DNA of 64,000 nucleotides from Saccharothrix deserti (GTDB lineage Bacteria > Actinomycetota > Actinomycetes > Mycobacteriales > Pseudonocardiaceae), in the NCBI RefSeq assembly GCF_009769385.1, contig NZ_ML775960.1, positions 114,732 through 178,731 on the forward strand. The letters are read 5' to 3'. The translations under genes were made by a program, and so were the position numbers. Below the pieces are notes generated by a model. The model did not search any database and was not told the DNA's origin. It saw nothing but the letters and a program-made list of their open reading frames with translations. Positions 26,151 to 35,545 of the stretch are shown one piece after another (the first letter of the stretch is position 1; each line of letters opens with the position of its first letter).

Positions 26151-26723
26151 GTGACCGTCGACTACGTCTTGGCCGGCTACCGAGTGGCCTCGCGGGGATC
26201 CAGGCAGGACTGGCATGACGTCGGTCTGGCCGGTGCCGAACTGGTGTCGATGAGCGGTTGCATCGCCGACCTGCTGACGGCGGCCCCGGACGGGTGGGAC
26301 GAGTGGTTCGGCGACCCGGTGTCGGCCGAGGAGGCTCGTGCGGGTAGGGACGGCCTGCACGTGCTCGGGGTGGGGATCGCCGCTCAGGACGTCCCGGCCC
26401 TGCTCGCCGACATGAACGTGGAGGGTCGGGAGGGGAACGCGGGCAGCCTGCCGGAACGGCTGGCCCGGCACGAGCCCTTCACCGGCGGTGAGCCGCTCGG
26501 GTTCGAGCTGGTCGGGCTCGACTGCGGGGGCTGGCACACCTGGACCTGCCTCGACGGGCTGGTGCGTGACGTCCGGGAGGCGACCGGTATCCGTCCCGGG
26601 CGTTGGGGGTTGGTCCAGGACGAATGGGAAGCGCGGGCGGCGGCCGAGTGGCTCACCGCGTCGGGTCTCGGCGATCCCAAGGTCTTCCTGTGGGTGGCGG
26701 CGAAGCTGGTCGCCCAGTTCTAG
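26151..26723 (+). CDS. Hypothetical protein, possible immunity-type
   Basis: Protein of 190 residues from a GTG at 26151, in frame with the pseudogene start but separated by its own start. The sequence is soluble and acidic (TVDYVLAGYRVASRG, MSGCIADLLTAAPDGWDEWFGDP, LVGLDCGGWHTWTCLDGLVR). I do not recognise the family. The pattern of Trp-rich mid-region and conserved C-terminal helix (WEARAAAEWLTASGL) is seen in some small immunity or SUKH-like proteins, but this is weak. It lies between a decayed gene and a TetR gene. Confidence 0.65.
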   Translation: MTVDYVLAGYRVASRGSRQDWHDVGLAGAELVSMSGCIADLLTAAPDGWDEWFGDPVSAEEARAGRDGLHVLGVGIAAQDVPALLADMNVEGREGNAGSLPERLARHEPFTGGEPLGFELVGLDCGGWHTWTCLDGLVRDVREATGIRPGRWGLVQDEWEARAAAEWLTASGLGDPKVFLWVAAKLVAQF

Positions 26724-26739
26724 ATAGGTCGTTCCAAAA
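26718..26739. promoter_or_regulatory. Operator upstream of the TetR gene
   Basis: The 22-nt site ending GTTCCAAAA matches the reverse of the site at 27388 before the MFS gene (shared TCCAAAA, ATNG and GTC positions). It sits next to a TACGGT -10-like hexamer at 26745 and overlaps the end of the upstream gene. Confidence 0.55.
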
Positions 26740-26757
26740 CCTGCTACGGTCGTCGAC

Positions 26758-27348
26758 GTGCCCCGACCCAAGGCGTTCGACGAGGAGCAGGCGCTCGACG
26801 CGGCCATGCGCACGTTCTGGGCGAACGGCTACGAAGCCACGTCCACCGAGGACCTGTGCCGCGCCACCGGGCTGGGGCGCAGCAGCATCTACAACACGTT
26901 CACCAGCAAGCACGAGCTCTTCAAGCGCGCCCTCGTCCGCTACACCAACCTCATGACCACCAGCCAGCTCGCGCTCCTCGAAGACGAGACGCGTTCCGCG
27001 AAGGACCGGCTGCACGACCTGTTCGACGCGATCATCGCGGGCGAGGAGGAGAACCGGCGGGACGACCGGGGGCTCGGCTGCCTCACCGTCAACACCACCG
27101 TCGAACTCGCCGCACGCGACCGGGAAGCCGCCGAACTGGTGGCACGTGACCAGCAGCGCAGGTTGGACGCCCTCACGACGGTCATCGGGATCGGACAACG
27201 GGACGGCGAGCTCACGTCCGGCAGAGACCCGGCGGAACTGGCGCGCTTCCTCAACGCCGTCATCGCGGGGATGAGGGTCGCCGGACAGGGCGGCGCCGAC
27301 ATCCCGACACTGCGAGCCATCGCGAACACCGCCTTGGACGCCCTCTAG
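26758..27348 (+). CDS. TetR/AcrR family regulator
   Basis: Repressor of 196 residues with an AcrR-type HTH (about 25-50; STEDLCRATGLGRSSIYNTF followed by TSKHELFKRAL) and a TetR_C-like helical domain ending near GMRVAGQGGADIPTLRAIAN. The GTG start lies 7 nt after a TACGGT hexamer with no ribosome site, so the message is probably leaderless. It is 74 bp upstream of an MFS exporter, and both have the same operator-like sequence. It likely represses itself and that exporter. Confidence 0.88.
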   Translation: MPRPKAFDEEQALDAAMRTFWANGYEATSTEDLCRATGLGRSSIYNTFTSKHELFKRALVRYTNLMTTSQLALLEDETRSAKDRLHDLFDAIIAGEEENRRDDRGLGCLTVNTTVELAARDREAAELVARDQQRRLDALTTVIGIGQRDGELTSGRDPAELARFLNAVIAGMRVAGQGGADIPTLRAIANTALDAL

Positions 27349-27387
27349 AACCCGGCGTGGATCCAACGGGGATCACGCACGCCCACG

Positions 27388-27409
27388 TTTTGGACAGATC
27401 GATACAAAA
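27388..27409. promoter_or_regulatory. Operator upstream of the MFS exporter
   Basis: TTTTGGACAGATCGATACAAAA is an imperfect palindrome (arms TTTTGGA / TACAAAA around GATC), 13 bp before the MFS start. It is shared with the TetR promoter. Confidence 0.6.
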
Positions 27410-27422
27410 TAGGAGCACCGGA

Positions 27423-28613
27423 ATGCCCCGTGTCGTCCACCTGCTGGCCCTCGGCATCTTCGCCATGGTCACCAGCGAGTTCGTCGTCGCCGGCCTCATG
27501 CCGCAGATGGCCGCCGGCCTGCAGGTCACCATCCCCGAGATCGGCTACCTGATCACCGCGTTCGCCGCCGCGATGGCCGTCGGCGGACCGCTGCTCACCG
27601 TGCTGATGCTCCGACTCCGCCCCAAACCGGCGCTCATGACCCTCTTCGCCGTCTTCCTCACCGGCAACGTCCTCGCCGCCACCGCCACCGACTACGGCGT
27701 GATGCTCACCGCCCGCGTCGTCACCGGCGCGGCCTCGCAGGCGTTCTTCGGCGTCGCGATCTCGGTGACCTCCGCCCTGGTCAAGGAGAACCTGCGCGGC
27801 CGGGCCACCGCGACCGTCCTCAACGGACTGATGCTCGGCACGCTCCTCGGCCTGCCGCTGGCCACGTTCATCGGCGAGCACCTCGGCTGGCGCGCGGCGT
27901 TCTGGGGTATCGCGGTGCTCACCGTCGTGGCCGCCGCGAGCACGTTCGCGGGCGTGCCGAGGCTCGACCGCGTCAACGGCGACACCACCGTCCGCGCCGA
28001 ACTGCGGGCCGTCGCCCGCCCCAGGCTGTGGCTGGTGCTGTCCACCAGCACGTTCGTCATCGGCGCGACCTTCGCCGCGTTCAGCTACGTCAACCCGATC
28101 CTGACCGAGGTCACCGGCTTCACCCCGACCGCGGTCCCGTTGCTGCTCATCGGCTACGGCGTCGCCACGCTCGTCGGGAACCACGTGGTCGGGCGGCTCG
28201 CCGACCGGCACGCGCTGCCGGCGTTGTTCACCGGCCTGGGCCTGAACGCCGTCTTCCTCACCGGTTTCGCCCTGTTCGCCGACGAGCAGGTGCCGGCGGT
28301 CGTGAGCCTGCTCGGCATCGGCCTGGTCGGCGTCACGATGAACCCGGCCCTGGTGACGCGGGTCCAGCGGACGGGCAACGCCGGACCGCTGGTCAACACC
28401 GTGCACGGGTCGTTCATCACGCTCGGCATCATCATCGGGTCGTGGCTGGGCGGGCTGCTCATCACCGATCACGGCCTGCGCGCACCGCTGTGGCTGGGCG
28501 CGGCACTCGCGGTGGCCGGCCTCGCGACCTTGATCCCCGACGTCCTGCGCCGCCGTGACGAGCCACGCCTTCGCCGCGACCTACCCGACCGGGACCGATC
28601 GGTTGTTCGCTGA
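27423..28613 (+). CDS. MFS efflux transporter (DHA1, AraJ/Cmx-like)
   Basis: Twelve-helix exporter of 396 residues with the DHA1 start LALGIFAMVTSEFVVAGLMP seen in sugar- and chloramphenicol-efflux proteins. It has the family motif C-like segment RVVTGAASQAFFGVAI, and the second half carries GNHVVGRLADRHALP. The ATG at 27423 has an AGGAG site. Probably TetR-controlled drug or metabolite efflux. The substrate is not readable. Confidence 0.88.
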   Translation: MPRVVHLLALGIFAMVTSEFVVAGLMPQMAAGLQVTIPEIGYLITAFAAAMAVGGPLLTVLMLRLRPKPALMTLFAVFLTGNVLAATATDYGVMLTARVVTGAASQAFFGVAISVTSALVKENLRGRATATVLNGLMLGTLLGLPLATFIGEHLGWRAAFWGIAVLTVVAAASTFAGVPRLDRVNGDTTVRAELRAVARPRLWLVLSTSTFVIGATFAAFSYVNPILTEVTGFTPTAVPLLLIGYGVATLVGNHVVGRLADRHALPALFTGLGLNAVFLTGFALFADEQVPAVVSLLGIGLVGVTMNPALVTRVQRTGNAGPLVNTVHGSFITLGIIIGSWLGGLLITDHGLRAPLWLGAALAVAGLATLIPDVLRRRDEPRLRRDLPDRDRSVVR

Positions 28614-28629
28614 TTAGCTCCTGCGCTAA
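28614..28629. promoter_or_regulatory. Inverted repeat before the arsR-type gene
   Basis: TTAGC-N6-GCTAA lies 10 bp upstream of the ArsR gene start, overlapping a TAAACA -10-like hexamer. The position suits autorepression by the ArsR product. Confidence 0.45.
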
Positions 28630-28638
28630 ACAGTAAGC

Positions 28639-28959
28639 ATGGACAGCGTCGAAGCCGACCGGGAGGCGAGTGTCTTCCGCGCGTTGGCCGACTCGACCCG
28701 GCGGCAGATCCTGGAGGACCTCCGCTCCGGCGAGCTGACCGCGGGCGAGATCGCGGGCCGGTTCCCGATCAGCGGTCCCTCGATCTCGAGGCACCTGGGC
28801 GTGCTGAAGTCGGCCGGGCTGGTGCGGGAGCGGCGTGAGGCGAACCGGATCTTCTACTCGCTCGTGGCGGAACGGCTGGCGTTGCACGTCGGCAGGTTCC
28901 TGGGCGCGGTCTGCCCCGACCAGGTCGTCGTCCGGAACCACCGGCGAGGCCGCTCCTGA
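28639..28959 (+). CDS. ArsR family regulator (SdpR-like)
   Basis: Winged-helix repressor of 106 residues (VFRALADSTRRQILEDLRSG; ISGPSISRHLGVLKSAGLV; YSLVAERL). It has no cysteine pair of the metal-sensing type, only one Cys near the C-terminus, so it is closer to SdpR or other non-metal ArsR proteins. There is no ribosome site, so the transcript may be leaderless. It is followed by a bidirectional terminator. The target is unknown. Confidence 0.85.
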   Translation: MDSVEADREASVFRALADSTRRQILEDLRSGELTAGEIAGRFPISGPSISRHLGVLKSAGLVRERREANRIFYSLVAERLALHVGRFLGAVCPDQVVVRNHRRGRS

Positions 28960-28960
28960 G

Positions 28961-28986
28961 GACCCGCCCACGCCGGTGGGCGGGTC
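28961..28986. terminator. Bidirectional terminator between arsR-type gene and sdhB
   Basis: A perfect 11-bp stem GACCCGCCCAC / GTGGGCGGGTC with loop GCCG lies between convergent stops (28959 and 28996). Confidence 0.65.
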
Positions 28987-28995
28987 CCGTCGAGG

Positions 28996-29745
28996 TCAGT
29001 TCCGGCGGAACAGCTTGTTGCCCAGCCACACGACCGGGTCGTAACGCCGGTCGGCCACGCGTTCCTTCATCGGGATCAACGCGTTGTCGGTGATCTTGAT
29101 GTGCTCCGGGCACACGTCGGTGCAGCACTTGGTGATGTTGCACAGCCCCAGGCCGTGCGACGACTGCGCCTCGGGAACGCGGTCCGCCTCGTCCAGCGGG
29201 TGCATCTCCAGTTCCGCCACCCGCATCAGGAACCGCGGCCCGGCGAACGACTCCTTGTTCTCCTCGTGGTCACGGATGACGTGGCACGTGTTGTTGCACA
29301 GGAAGCACTCGATGCACTTGCGGAACTCCTGCGAGCGCTCCACGTCGACCTGCTGCATCCGGTACTCCCCCGGCGCCACACCGGCCGGCGGCTTGAACGA
29401 CGGGATCTCGCGCGCCTTCTCGTAGTTGTACGACACGTCCGTCACGAGGTCGCGGATCACCGGGAACGTCCGCATCGGCGTCACGGTCACCGTCTCGTCC
29501 TCGGCGAACACCGACATCCGCGTCATGCACAGCAGTCGGGGCTTGCCGTTGATCTCGGCCGAGCACGACCCGCACTTGCCCGCCTTGCAGTTCCACCGCA
29601 CGGCCAGGTCCGGCGTCTGGGTCGCCTGCAGCCGGTGGATCACGTCGAGCACCACTTCGCCCTCGTTGACCTCGACGGTGAAGTCCTCCAGCCCTCCGCC
29701 CTGGTCCGAGCCGCGCCACACGCGGAAGTGCCCCTGGTACCCCAT
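28996..29745 (-). CDS. sdhB: Succinate dehydrogenase iron-sulfur subunit
   Basis: Electron-transfer subunit of complex II, 249 residues. It shows the [2Fe-2S] ligands (CKAGKCGSC and CMTR), the [4Fe-4S] motif (CIECFLCNNTC) and the third cluster motif (CCTDVCPE). It belongs with the Sdh1-type enzymes of actinobacteria (Rv0247c-like). It lies 1 bp after sdhA and ends the sdhCAB operon. Confidence 0.95.
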   Translation of the reverse strand: MGYQGHFRVWRGSDQGGGLEDFTVEVNEGEVVLDVIHRLQATQTPDLAVRWNCKAGKCGSCSAEINGKPRLLCMTRMSVFAEDETVTVTPMRTFPVIRDLVTDVSYNYEKAREIPSFKPPAGVAPGEYRMQQVDVERSQEFRKCIECFLCNNTCHVIRDHEENKESFAGPRFLMRVAELEMHPLDEADRVPEAQSSHGLGLCNITKCCTDVCPEHIKITDNALIPMKERVADRRYDPVVWLGNKLFRRN

Positions 29746-29746
29746 G

Positions 29747-31636
29747 TCACCCCTCCAGCTCGTCCGCGGTCAGGTACTTCTGCAACTCTCCGTGCTCGAA
29801 CAACGCCAGCAGGTCCGACCGGATCGGGATCTGCGGCTCCTCCACGACCTCCACGGAACCGTCGGGGCCGGACAGCCGGCACACCAGCAGCTTGCGCCGC
29901 CAGTCGGCCTCCATCTGCGGGTAGTCGTCCCGCGTGTGCCCGCCTCGGCTCTCCGTGCGCATCAACGCCGCCCGCGCCACGCACTCGCTGACCACGAGCA
30001 TGTTCCGCAGGTCGAGCGCCAGGTGCCAGCCGGGGTTGAACTGCCGGTGCCCCTCGACCACCAGGGTCGCGGCCCGCCGTTTCAACTCGTCCAGCCGCTT
30101 GATCGCCTGGTCCATCTCGTCGGCCTTGCGGATGATGCCGACCAGGTCGTTCATCGCCTGCTGCAACTCCATGTGCAGCGTGTACGGGTTCTCACCGCCC
30201 CCGTCGGAACCGGAGAACGGCGCGACGGCCACCCGTTCCGCCTCGGTCACGGCGGAATCCGAGCACACCGGCCGCGCCGACAGCCCCGACACGTAGTCGG
30301 AAGCGCCCGCGCCCGCCCGTCGCCCGAACACCAGCAGGTCGGACAACGAGTTGCCGCCCAACCGGTTCGAGCCGTGCATCCCGCCGGACACCTCGCCCGC
30401 CGCGAACAGCCCCGGCACAGACGACGCGCCGGTGTCCGGGTCGACCTGCACGCCGCCCATCACGTAGTGGCAGGTCGGCCCGACCTCCATCGGCTGCGCC
30501 GTGATGTCGACGTCCGCCAGCTCCTTGAACTGGTGGTGCATCGACGGCAGCCGCCGGGTGATCTCCTCCGCGGGCAGCCGGGTCGACACGTCCAGGAACA
30601 CGCCGCCGTGCTCGGACCCGCGTCCCGCCTTGACCTCGGAGTTGATCGCGCGGGCGACCTCGTCGCGCGGCAGCAGCTCGGGTGGCCGCCGGTTGTGCTC
30701 GGGGTCGGCGTACCAGCGGTCGGCCTCGGCCTCGTTGTCGGCGTACTTGTCCTTGAACACCTCGGGGATGTAGTCGAACATGAACCGCTTGCCGTCGGAG
30801 TTGCGCAGCACGCCGCCGTCACCGCGGACCGACTCGGTGACCAGGATCCCCTTCACCGACGGCGGCCAGACCATGCCGGTCGGGTGGAACTGGACGAACT
30901 CCATGTTGATCAACGACGCGCCGGCGCGCAGGGCCAGGGCGTGACCGTCGCCGGTGTACTCCCACGAGTTCGACGTCACCTTGAACGACTTGCCGATGCC
31001 GCCGGTCGCCAGCACCACGGCGGGCGCCTCGAACAGCACGAACCGGCCGGACTCGCGCCAGTAGCCGAACGCGCCGGCCACCTTGCCGTCGTCCAGCACC
31101 AGGTCGGTGACGGTGAACTCCTGGAACACCTTCAGCCGCGACTCGTAGTCGCCGGTCTCGGCGTAGTCGTCCTGCTGGAGCGACACCACCTTCTGCTGGA
31201 GGCTGCGGATCAGCTCCAACCCGGTGCGGTCGCCGACGTGCGCCAGCCGCGGGTACTCGTGGCCGCCGAAGTTGCGCTGGCTGATCCGACCGTCCTTGGT
31301 GCGGTCGAACAACGCGCCGTAGGTCTCCAGCTCCCACACCCGGTCGGGCGCCTCCTTGGCGTGCAGCTCGGCCATCCGCCAGTTGTTGAGGAACTTCCCG
31401 CCGCGCATGGTGTCCCGGAAGTGCACCTGCCAGCTGTCGTTGGAGTTCACGTTGCCCATGGCCGCGGCGATGCCGCCCTCGGCCATCACCGTGTGCGCCT
31501 TGCCGAACAACGACTTGCACAGCACCGCCGTGCGCATCCCGTGTTCCCTGGCCTCGATCGCGGCGCGCAGCCCCGCACCGCCGGCACCGATCACGAGCAC
31601 GTCGAACGAATGCCGTTCCAGCTCGGGCAAAACCAC
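29747..31636 (-). CDS. sdhA: Succinate dehydrogenase flavoprotein subunit
   Basis: Catalytic FAD subunit oxidising succinate to fumarate, 629 residues. It has the Rossmann FAD motif (VIGAGGAGLRAAIEA), the flavin-linked His in KAHTVMAEGGIAAAMG, the substrate region (MEFVQFHPTG) and a C-terminal helical domain. Gene order and length fit the Sdh1 type (Rv0248c-like). It is separated from sdhC by 3 bp. Confidence 0.96.
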   Translation of the reverse strand: MVLPELERHSFDVLVIGAGGAGLRAAIEAREHGMRTAVLCKSLFGKAHTVMAEGGIAAAMGNVNSNDSWQVHFRDTMRGGKFLNNWRMAELHAKEAPDRVWELETYGALFDRTKDGRISQRNFGGHEYPRLAHVGDRTGLELIRSLQQKVVSLQQDDYAETGDYESRLKVFQEFTVTDLVLDDGKVAGAFGYWRESGRFVLFEAPAVVLATGGIGKSFKVTSNSWEYTGDGHALALRAGASLINMEFVQFHPTGMVWPPSVKGILVTESVRGDGGVLRNSDGKRFMFDYIPEVFKDKYADNEAEADRWYADPEHNRRPPELLPRDEVARAINSEVKAGRGSEHGGVFLDVSTRLPAEEITRRLPSMHHQFKELADVDITAQPMEVGPTCHYVMGGVQVDPDTGASSVPGLFAAGEVSGGMHGSNRLGGNSLSDLLVFGRRAGAGASDYVSGLSARPVCSDSAVTEAERVAVAPFSGSDGGGENPYTLHMELQQAMNDLVGIIRKADEMDQAIKRLDELKRRAATLVVEGHRQFNPGWHLALDLRNMLVVSECVARAALMRTESRGGHTRDDYPQMEADWRRKLLVCRLSGPDGSVEVVEEPQIPIRSDLLALFEHGELQKYLTADELEG

Positions 31637-31639
31637 TCC

Positions 31640-32401
31640 TCAGTTGACGAATCGGAGGTCGGAGATCGTCCCGGAGGCGACCAGCGCGACGTAGAGGTCC
31701 GTGACGCAGACGAAGATCAGCGAGGCCCACGCCAGCTGCATGTGCTTGGCGTTGAGCTTGGAGATCTGCGTCCACGCCCAGTACCGGACCGGGTGCTTGG
31801 AGAAGTGCTTCAACCGCCCGCCCGCGATGTGCCGGCAGGAGTGGCACGACAGCGTGTACGCGGCGAGCAGGCCCACGTTCACCAGCAGCACCAGGTTGCC
31901 CAGCCCGACGCCGGTGCTGAACGCGTAGATCGCGTCGTAGACGTTGATCAGCAGCAGGAGCGAGGCCGCGTAGAAGAAGTAGCGGTGCAGGTTCTGCGCG
32001 ATCAGCGGGAAGCGGGTCTCACCGGTGTACTTGGCGTGGGGCTCGGCCACCGCGCACGCGGGCGGGGACATCCACGCCGCCCGGTAGTACGCCTTGCGGT
32101 AGTAGTAGCAGGTCACCCGGAAACCGAGCAGGAACGGGATGATGACCACCGGCGGGGTGAGGAACCCCGGCAGCTCGGGCAGCGGCCGGCCGAAGTGCGC
32201 TGCCGCGGGCAGGCACTCCTCACTCAGGCACGGCGAGTACATGGGCGTCAGGTAGCGGTACTCGTCCACCCAGTAGTAGTCGCCCATGAAGGTCCTCACG
32301 GCCGCATAGATCGAGATCAGCAACAAGCCGACGAACGTCGCCAGCGGCGGTAGCCACCACCGGTCCGTCCGCAACGTGCGCTGGGCGATCTGCGCCCTCA
32401 T
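31640..32401 (-). CDS. sdhC: Succinate dehydrogenase membrane anchor (Rv0249c-like)
   Basis: Membrane subunit of 253 residues with five hydrophobic segments (LPPLATFVGLLLISIYAAV; VVIIPFLLGFRVTCYYY; FFYAASLLLLINVYDAIYAF; LVLLVNVGLLAAYTLS; ASLIFVCVTDLYVALVAS). Candidate haem or quinone ligands include His residues in QNLHRYF and SCHSCRHIAGG. It anchors SdhAB and passes electrons to menaquinone. First gene of the operon; the ATG has a GAGGTGAGGT site. Confidence 0.9.
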   Translation of the reverse strand: MRAQIAQRTLRTDRWWLPPLATFVGLLLISIYAAVRTFMGDYYWVDEYRYLTPMYSPCLSEECLPAAAHFGRPLPELPGFLTPPVVIIPFLLGFRVTCYYYRKAYYRAAWMSPPACAVAEPHAKYTGETRFPLIAQNLHRYFFYAASLLLLINVYDAIYAFSTGVGLGNLVLLVNVGLLAAYTLSCHSCRHIAGGRLKHFSKHPVRYWAWTQISKLNAKHMQLAWASLIFVCVTDLYVALVASGTISDLRFVN

Positions 32402-32422
32402 ACCTCACCTCGTTCCACGTCG

Positions 32423-32456
32423 TTGTGGTGCGGGACACATTGTGGTGCGGGACACA
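32423..32456. repeat. 17-bp perfect tandem repeat in the sdhC promoter region
   Basis: TTGTGGTGCGGGACACA occurs twice without a gap, 22 bp upstream of sdhC. Each copy contains TTGTG-N8-CACA, reminiscent of a Rex operator (TTGTGAA-N4-TTCACAA) but lacking the inner AA/TT. It may be a pair of binding sites for a redox regulator (inference). Confidence 0.55.
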
Positions 32457-32477
32457 CTCTTGGGCCGAAAAAGGGAG

Positions 32478-32505
32478 CGGCCCCCGCGTTCTCACGCGGG
32501 GGCCG
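32478..32505 (-). terminator. Intrinsic terminator of the small unknown gene
   Basis: An 11-bp stem (CGGCCCCCGCG / CGCGGGGGCCG, 6-nt loop) is followed on the minus strand by CTCCC and a T5 run. It ends the small gene before sdhC. Confidence 0.75.
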
Positions 32506-32518
32506 GCCTGCTGTCTGC

Positions 32519-32812
32519 TCAGGTTCGATGGCGGTAGCCGCCGAGTCCTTCGTCGTCGGCGTCGGTCCACAGCTTCGGGTCGTACGGCGTGTCGGGGACG
32601 ACGACGACTTCCCGTTCGACCCTCGGCGCCTCACGTTGCCGTGGCGTGCTTTCCAGGTCCAACAGCTCGGTCGCGTCGATGTCCAGGCGTTCGACGTCGT
32701 TGGCCAGCCGCTGCACCGCGGCCACGTCGCCGTACCTGGCGCGCAGGCCGCCGACGCAGTGGCGCAGTTGGCCAAGCGTCCGGCGCAACTCGACGATCTC
32801 GGAGGACGTCAT
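32519..32812 (-). CDS. Small hypothetical coiled-coil protein
   Basis: Protein of 97 residues, from an ATG at 32812 with a GGGAGGTG site. The N-terminal half is a predicted helix (SSEIVELRRTLGQLRHCVGG; VQRLANDVERLDIDATELLD) and the C-terminal half is charged (VPDTPYDPKLWTDADDEGLG). It is not recognised. It ends at a clear intrinsic terminator, so it is its own transcription unit, divergent from edd. Confidence 0.75.
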   Translation of the reverse strand: MTSSEIVELRRTLGQLRHCVGGLRARYGDVAAVQRLANDVERLDIDATELLDLESTPRQREAPRVEREVVVVPDTPYDPKLWTDADDEGLGGYRHRT

Positions 32813-32934
32813 GGTCAGCACCTCCCTCGGGTGGGTCCGGTGCCGACTCTGCCAAGTCGAAAGCCTTGTGACAAGCACCACAGGGATTCGAGTCGTGTCT
32901 CAGGATCTGAATCGGTTTTGTGACGATCATGTGT

Positions 32935-32960
32935 CGTGACTTACTGTGCTAACTGTCACG
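32935..32960. promoter_or_regulatory. Inverted repeat upstream of edd
   Basis: CGTGAC and GTCACG arms are separated by 14 nt in the 224-bp divergent region between the small gene and edd. It is a candidate operator for sugar-acid control. No regulator gene lies beside it. Confidence 0.35.
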
Positions 32961-33036
32961 TCCGCACGTGCGACGCCAGCGCTGCCGTCCCACCGGGCCC
33001 ATCACGGCCCGTGATCACCACCGGAGACAGCGAACC

Positions 33037-34902
33037 ATGAGCGTGCATCCCGTCGTCGCCGGAGTGACGGCTCGAATCGCCGCCCGCAGCGCCGCCGGCC
33101 GGTCCGCCTACCTCGAACGAATCGCCCAGGCCCAGCAGGAGGGCCCGGCCCGCCGCGACATGGCGTGCAGCAACCTGGCGCACGGTTTCGCGGGCATCAC
33201 GGGCGGTGACAAAGAGCTACTGCGGGCACTGCGTCGCCCGAACGTGGCGATCGTGTCCGCGTACAACGACATGCTGTCCGCCCACCAGCCCATGCACGAG
33301 TACCCGGCGTGGATCAAGGACGCCGCGCGCGCCGTCGGCGGCGTGGCGCAGTTCGCGGGCGGCGTGCCCGCGATGTGCGACGGCATCACCCAGGGCCGTG
33401 CGGGCATGGAGCTGTCGCTGTTCAGCCGGGAAGTGATCGCGATGGCCACCGGCATCGCGCTGTCCCACGAGATGTTCGACTCGGCGCTGCTGCTCGGCGT
33501 GTGCGACAAGATCACGCCGGGTCTGCTGATCGGCGCGCTGTCGTTCGGGCACCTGCCCGCGATCCTGGTGCCCGCGGGCCCGATGAACTCCGGCTTGCCG
33601 AACTCCGAGAAGGCACGGGTGCGGCAGCTGTTCGCGGAGAACAAGGCGTCCCGCGAGGACCTGCTGGAAGCCGAGTCCGCGTCCTACCACAGCCCCGGGA
33701 CCTGCACTTTCTACGGCACCGCGAACTCCAACCAGCTCGTGGTCGAGGTCATGGGCCTGCACTTGCCGGGCGCGAGCTTCGTGCCGCCGGGCACCGGGCT
33801 GCGGCGCGCGTTGACCGAGGAGGCCGCGCGGCGCGCGGTGGAGATCAGCCGCGGCGACGACTACACCCCGATCGGGCACGTGGTGGACGTGAAGTCGGTC
33901 GTCAACGGCGTGATCGCGCTGCTGGCCACCGGTGGGTCGACCAACCACACCATGCACCTGGTCGCCATCGCGTCGGCCGCGGGCATCGAGCTGAACTGGG
34001 ACGACTTCTCCGAGCTGTCCTCGGTGGTGCCGCTGCTGGCCCGCGTCTACCCGAACGGCTCGGCGGACATCAACCACTTCCAGGCCGCGGGCGGCGTGCA
34101 GTTCCTCGTCTCCACGCTGCTGGACGCGGGCCTGCTGCACGCCGACGTTCGCACGGTCGCGGGCCCCGGGCTGGACCGCTACCGGCAGGAGCCGGTGCTC
34201 GTCGAAGGCGTGCTGACCTGGCGTGACGGTCCCGGCTACTCGCTGGACACCGATGTGCTGCGGCCCGTGTCGGAGCCGTTCGCGGCCGACGGCGGCCTGC
34301 GCATGCTGTCCGGCAACCTCGGCCGCGCGGTGATCAAGGTGTCGGCGGTCAAGCCGGAGCACCGGGTCGTCGAGGCGCCGGCGCGGGTGTTCACCTCGCA
34401 GGAGGCGTTCAGCGCCGCGTTCCAGGCGGGCGAGCTGGAACGGGACGTGGTGGTCGTGGTGCGGCAGCAGGGGCCGCAGGCCAACGGGATGCCCGAGCTG
34501 CACAAGCTGACCCCGGCGCTGGGCGTGCTGATGGACCGCGGCTTCAAGGTCGCGCTGGTCACCGACGGGCGGATGTCCGGCGCGTCGGGCAAGATCCCGG
34601 CCGCCATCCAGCTCACCCCGGAGGCGGCCGTCGGCGGCCCGTTGGCCCGCGTGCGCGACGGCGACGTGCTGCGGCTCGACGCCGAGACGGGCACGCTGGA
34701 GGCGTTCGTGGACCCGGCGGAGCTGGCCGGACGCGACCTGGTGGACTTCCCACCGGACGCGCAGGCGTGGACCGGCACGGGCCGGGAGCTGTTCGCCGCG
34801 CTGCGCCGGGCGGTCGGGCCCGCCGACCGCGGCGCGAGCGTGTTCGGACCGATCGCGGCCTCGCACTTCGAAGGCCAGCTCAACCAGGAGGTTTCCCGGT
34901 GA
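33037..34902 (+). CDS. edd: Phosphogluconate dehydratase (Entner-Doudoroff)
   Basis: Converts 6-phosphogluconate to 2-keto-3-deoxy-6-phosphogluconate. The 621-residue IlvD/Edd protein shows the Fe-S cysteines ([33 protein letters not shown]) and the late motif [20 protein letters not shown]. The ATG at 33037 gives the standard N-terminus. It is translationally coupled to eda by GTGA. No gluconate kinase or zwf gene is nearby, so the supply of substrate comes from elsewhere. Confidence 0.95.
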   Translation: MSVHPVVAGVTARIAARSAAGRSAYLERIAQAQQEGPARRDMACSNLAHGFAGITGGDKELLRALRRPNVAIVSAYNDMLSAHQPMHEYPAWIKDAARAVGGVAQFAGGVPAMCDGITQGRAGMELSLFSREVIAMATGIALSHEMFDSALLLGVCDKITPGLLIGALSFGHLPAILVPAGPMNSGLPNSEKARVRQLFAENKASREDLLEAESASYHSPGTCTFYGTANSNQLVVEVMGLHLPGASFVPPGTGLRRALTEEAARRAVEISRGDDYTPIGHVVDVKSVVNGVIALLATGGSTNHTMHLVAIASAAGIELNWDDFSELSSVVPLLARVYPNGSADINHFQAAGGVQFLVSTLLDAGLLHADVRTVAGPGLDRYRQEPVLVEGVLTWRDGPGYSLDTDVLRPVSEPFAADGGLRMLSGNLGRAVIKVSAVKPEHRVVEAPARVFTSQEAFSAAFQAGELERDVVVVVRQQGPQANGMPELHKLTPALGVLMDRGFKVALVTDGRMSGASGKIPAAIQLTPEAAVGGPLARVRDGDVLRLDAETGTLEAFVDPAELAGRDLVDFPPDAQAWTGTGRELFAALRRAVGPADRGASVFGPIAASHFEGQLNQEVSR

Positions 34903-35537
34903 CCACCACCCCAGCGCACGCCACGGCCGCGGATCTGCTGGCGCTGTCCCCCGTCATCCCGGTCGTCGTCGTGGACGACGCCGCGCACGCCGTGCCGTTG
35001 GCGCAGGCGTTGCTGCGCGGTGGCATCCGCGTGATCGAGCTGACCCTGCGCACGCCCGCCGCGCTGGCCGCGATCGAGCGGGTGGCGGCGGAGGTGCCGG
35101 GCATCGTGATCGGCGCGGGCACCGTGACCGCGCCCGAGCACGCCGAGCAGGCCGCGAAGGCCGGTGCGGCGTTCCTCGTGACGCCGGGGTCGACGGACCG
35201 GGTGCTGGACGCGGTCGAGGACACCGGGCTGCCGTTCCTGCCGGGCGCGGCGACCGTGTCGGAGGCGATGCGGCTGGCCGAGCGCGGGCTGACCTCGTTG
35301 AAGTTCTTCCCGGCCGAGGCCGCGGGCGGGGTGGACCACCTCAAGTCCATCGGCGGCCCGCTGCCCGGCCTGCGGTTCTGCCCGACCGGCGGCATCACGG
35401 CGGCGAGCGCGCCGCGTTACCTGGCGCTGCCGAACGTCGGGTGCGTCGGCGGGTCGTGGCTCACGCCGAAGGACGCGCTGGCCTCGGGTGACTTCGCGCG
35501 GATCGAAGAGCTGGCACGGGCTGCCGCCGCTCTCTGA
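34899..35537 (+). CDS. eda: KDPG/KHG aldolase
   Basis: Splits KDPG into pyruvate and glyceraldehyde 3-phosphate, completing the Entner-Doudoroff pathway with edd. The 212-residue protein has the catalytic Glu (VIELTLRTP), the Schiff-base Lys ([14 protein letters not shown]) and the GAGTVT and CPTGGI phosphate-site loops. The GTG start overlaps the edd stop and follows a CAGGAGG site inside edd. Confidence 0.95.
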   Translation: MTTTPAHATAADLLALSPVIPVVVVDDAAHAVPLAQALLRGGIRVIELTLRTPAALAAIERVAAEVPGIVIGAGTVTAPEHAEQAAKAGAAFLVTPGSTDRVLDAVEDTGLPFLPGAATVSEAMRLAERGLTSLKFFPAEAAGGVDHLKSIGGPLPGLRFCPTGGITAASAPRYLALPNVGCVGGSWLTPKDALASGDFARIEELARAAAAL

Positions 35538-35545
35538 GTCGTGAT

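Noticed and set aside
29426..32353. 975-residue plus-strand ORF over sdhCAB
   Set aside because: Antisense shadow of three well-recognised genes.
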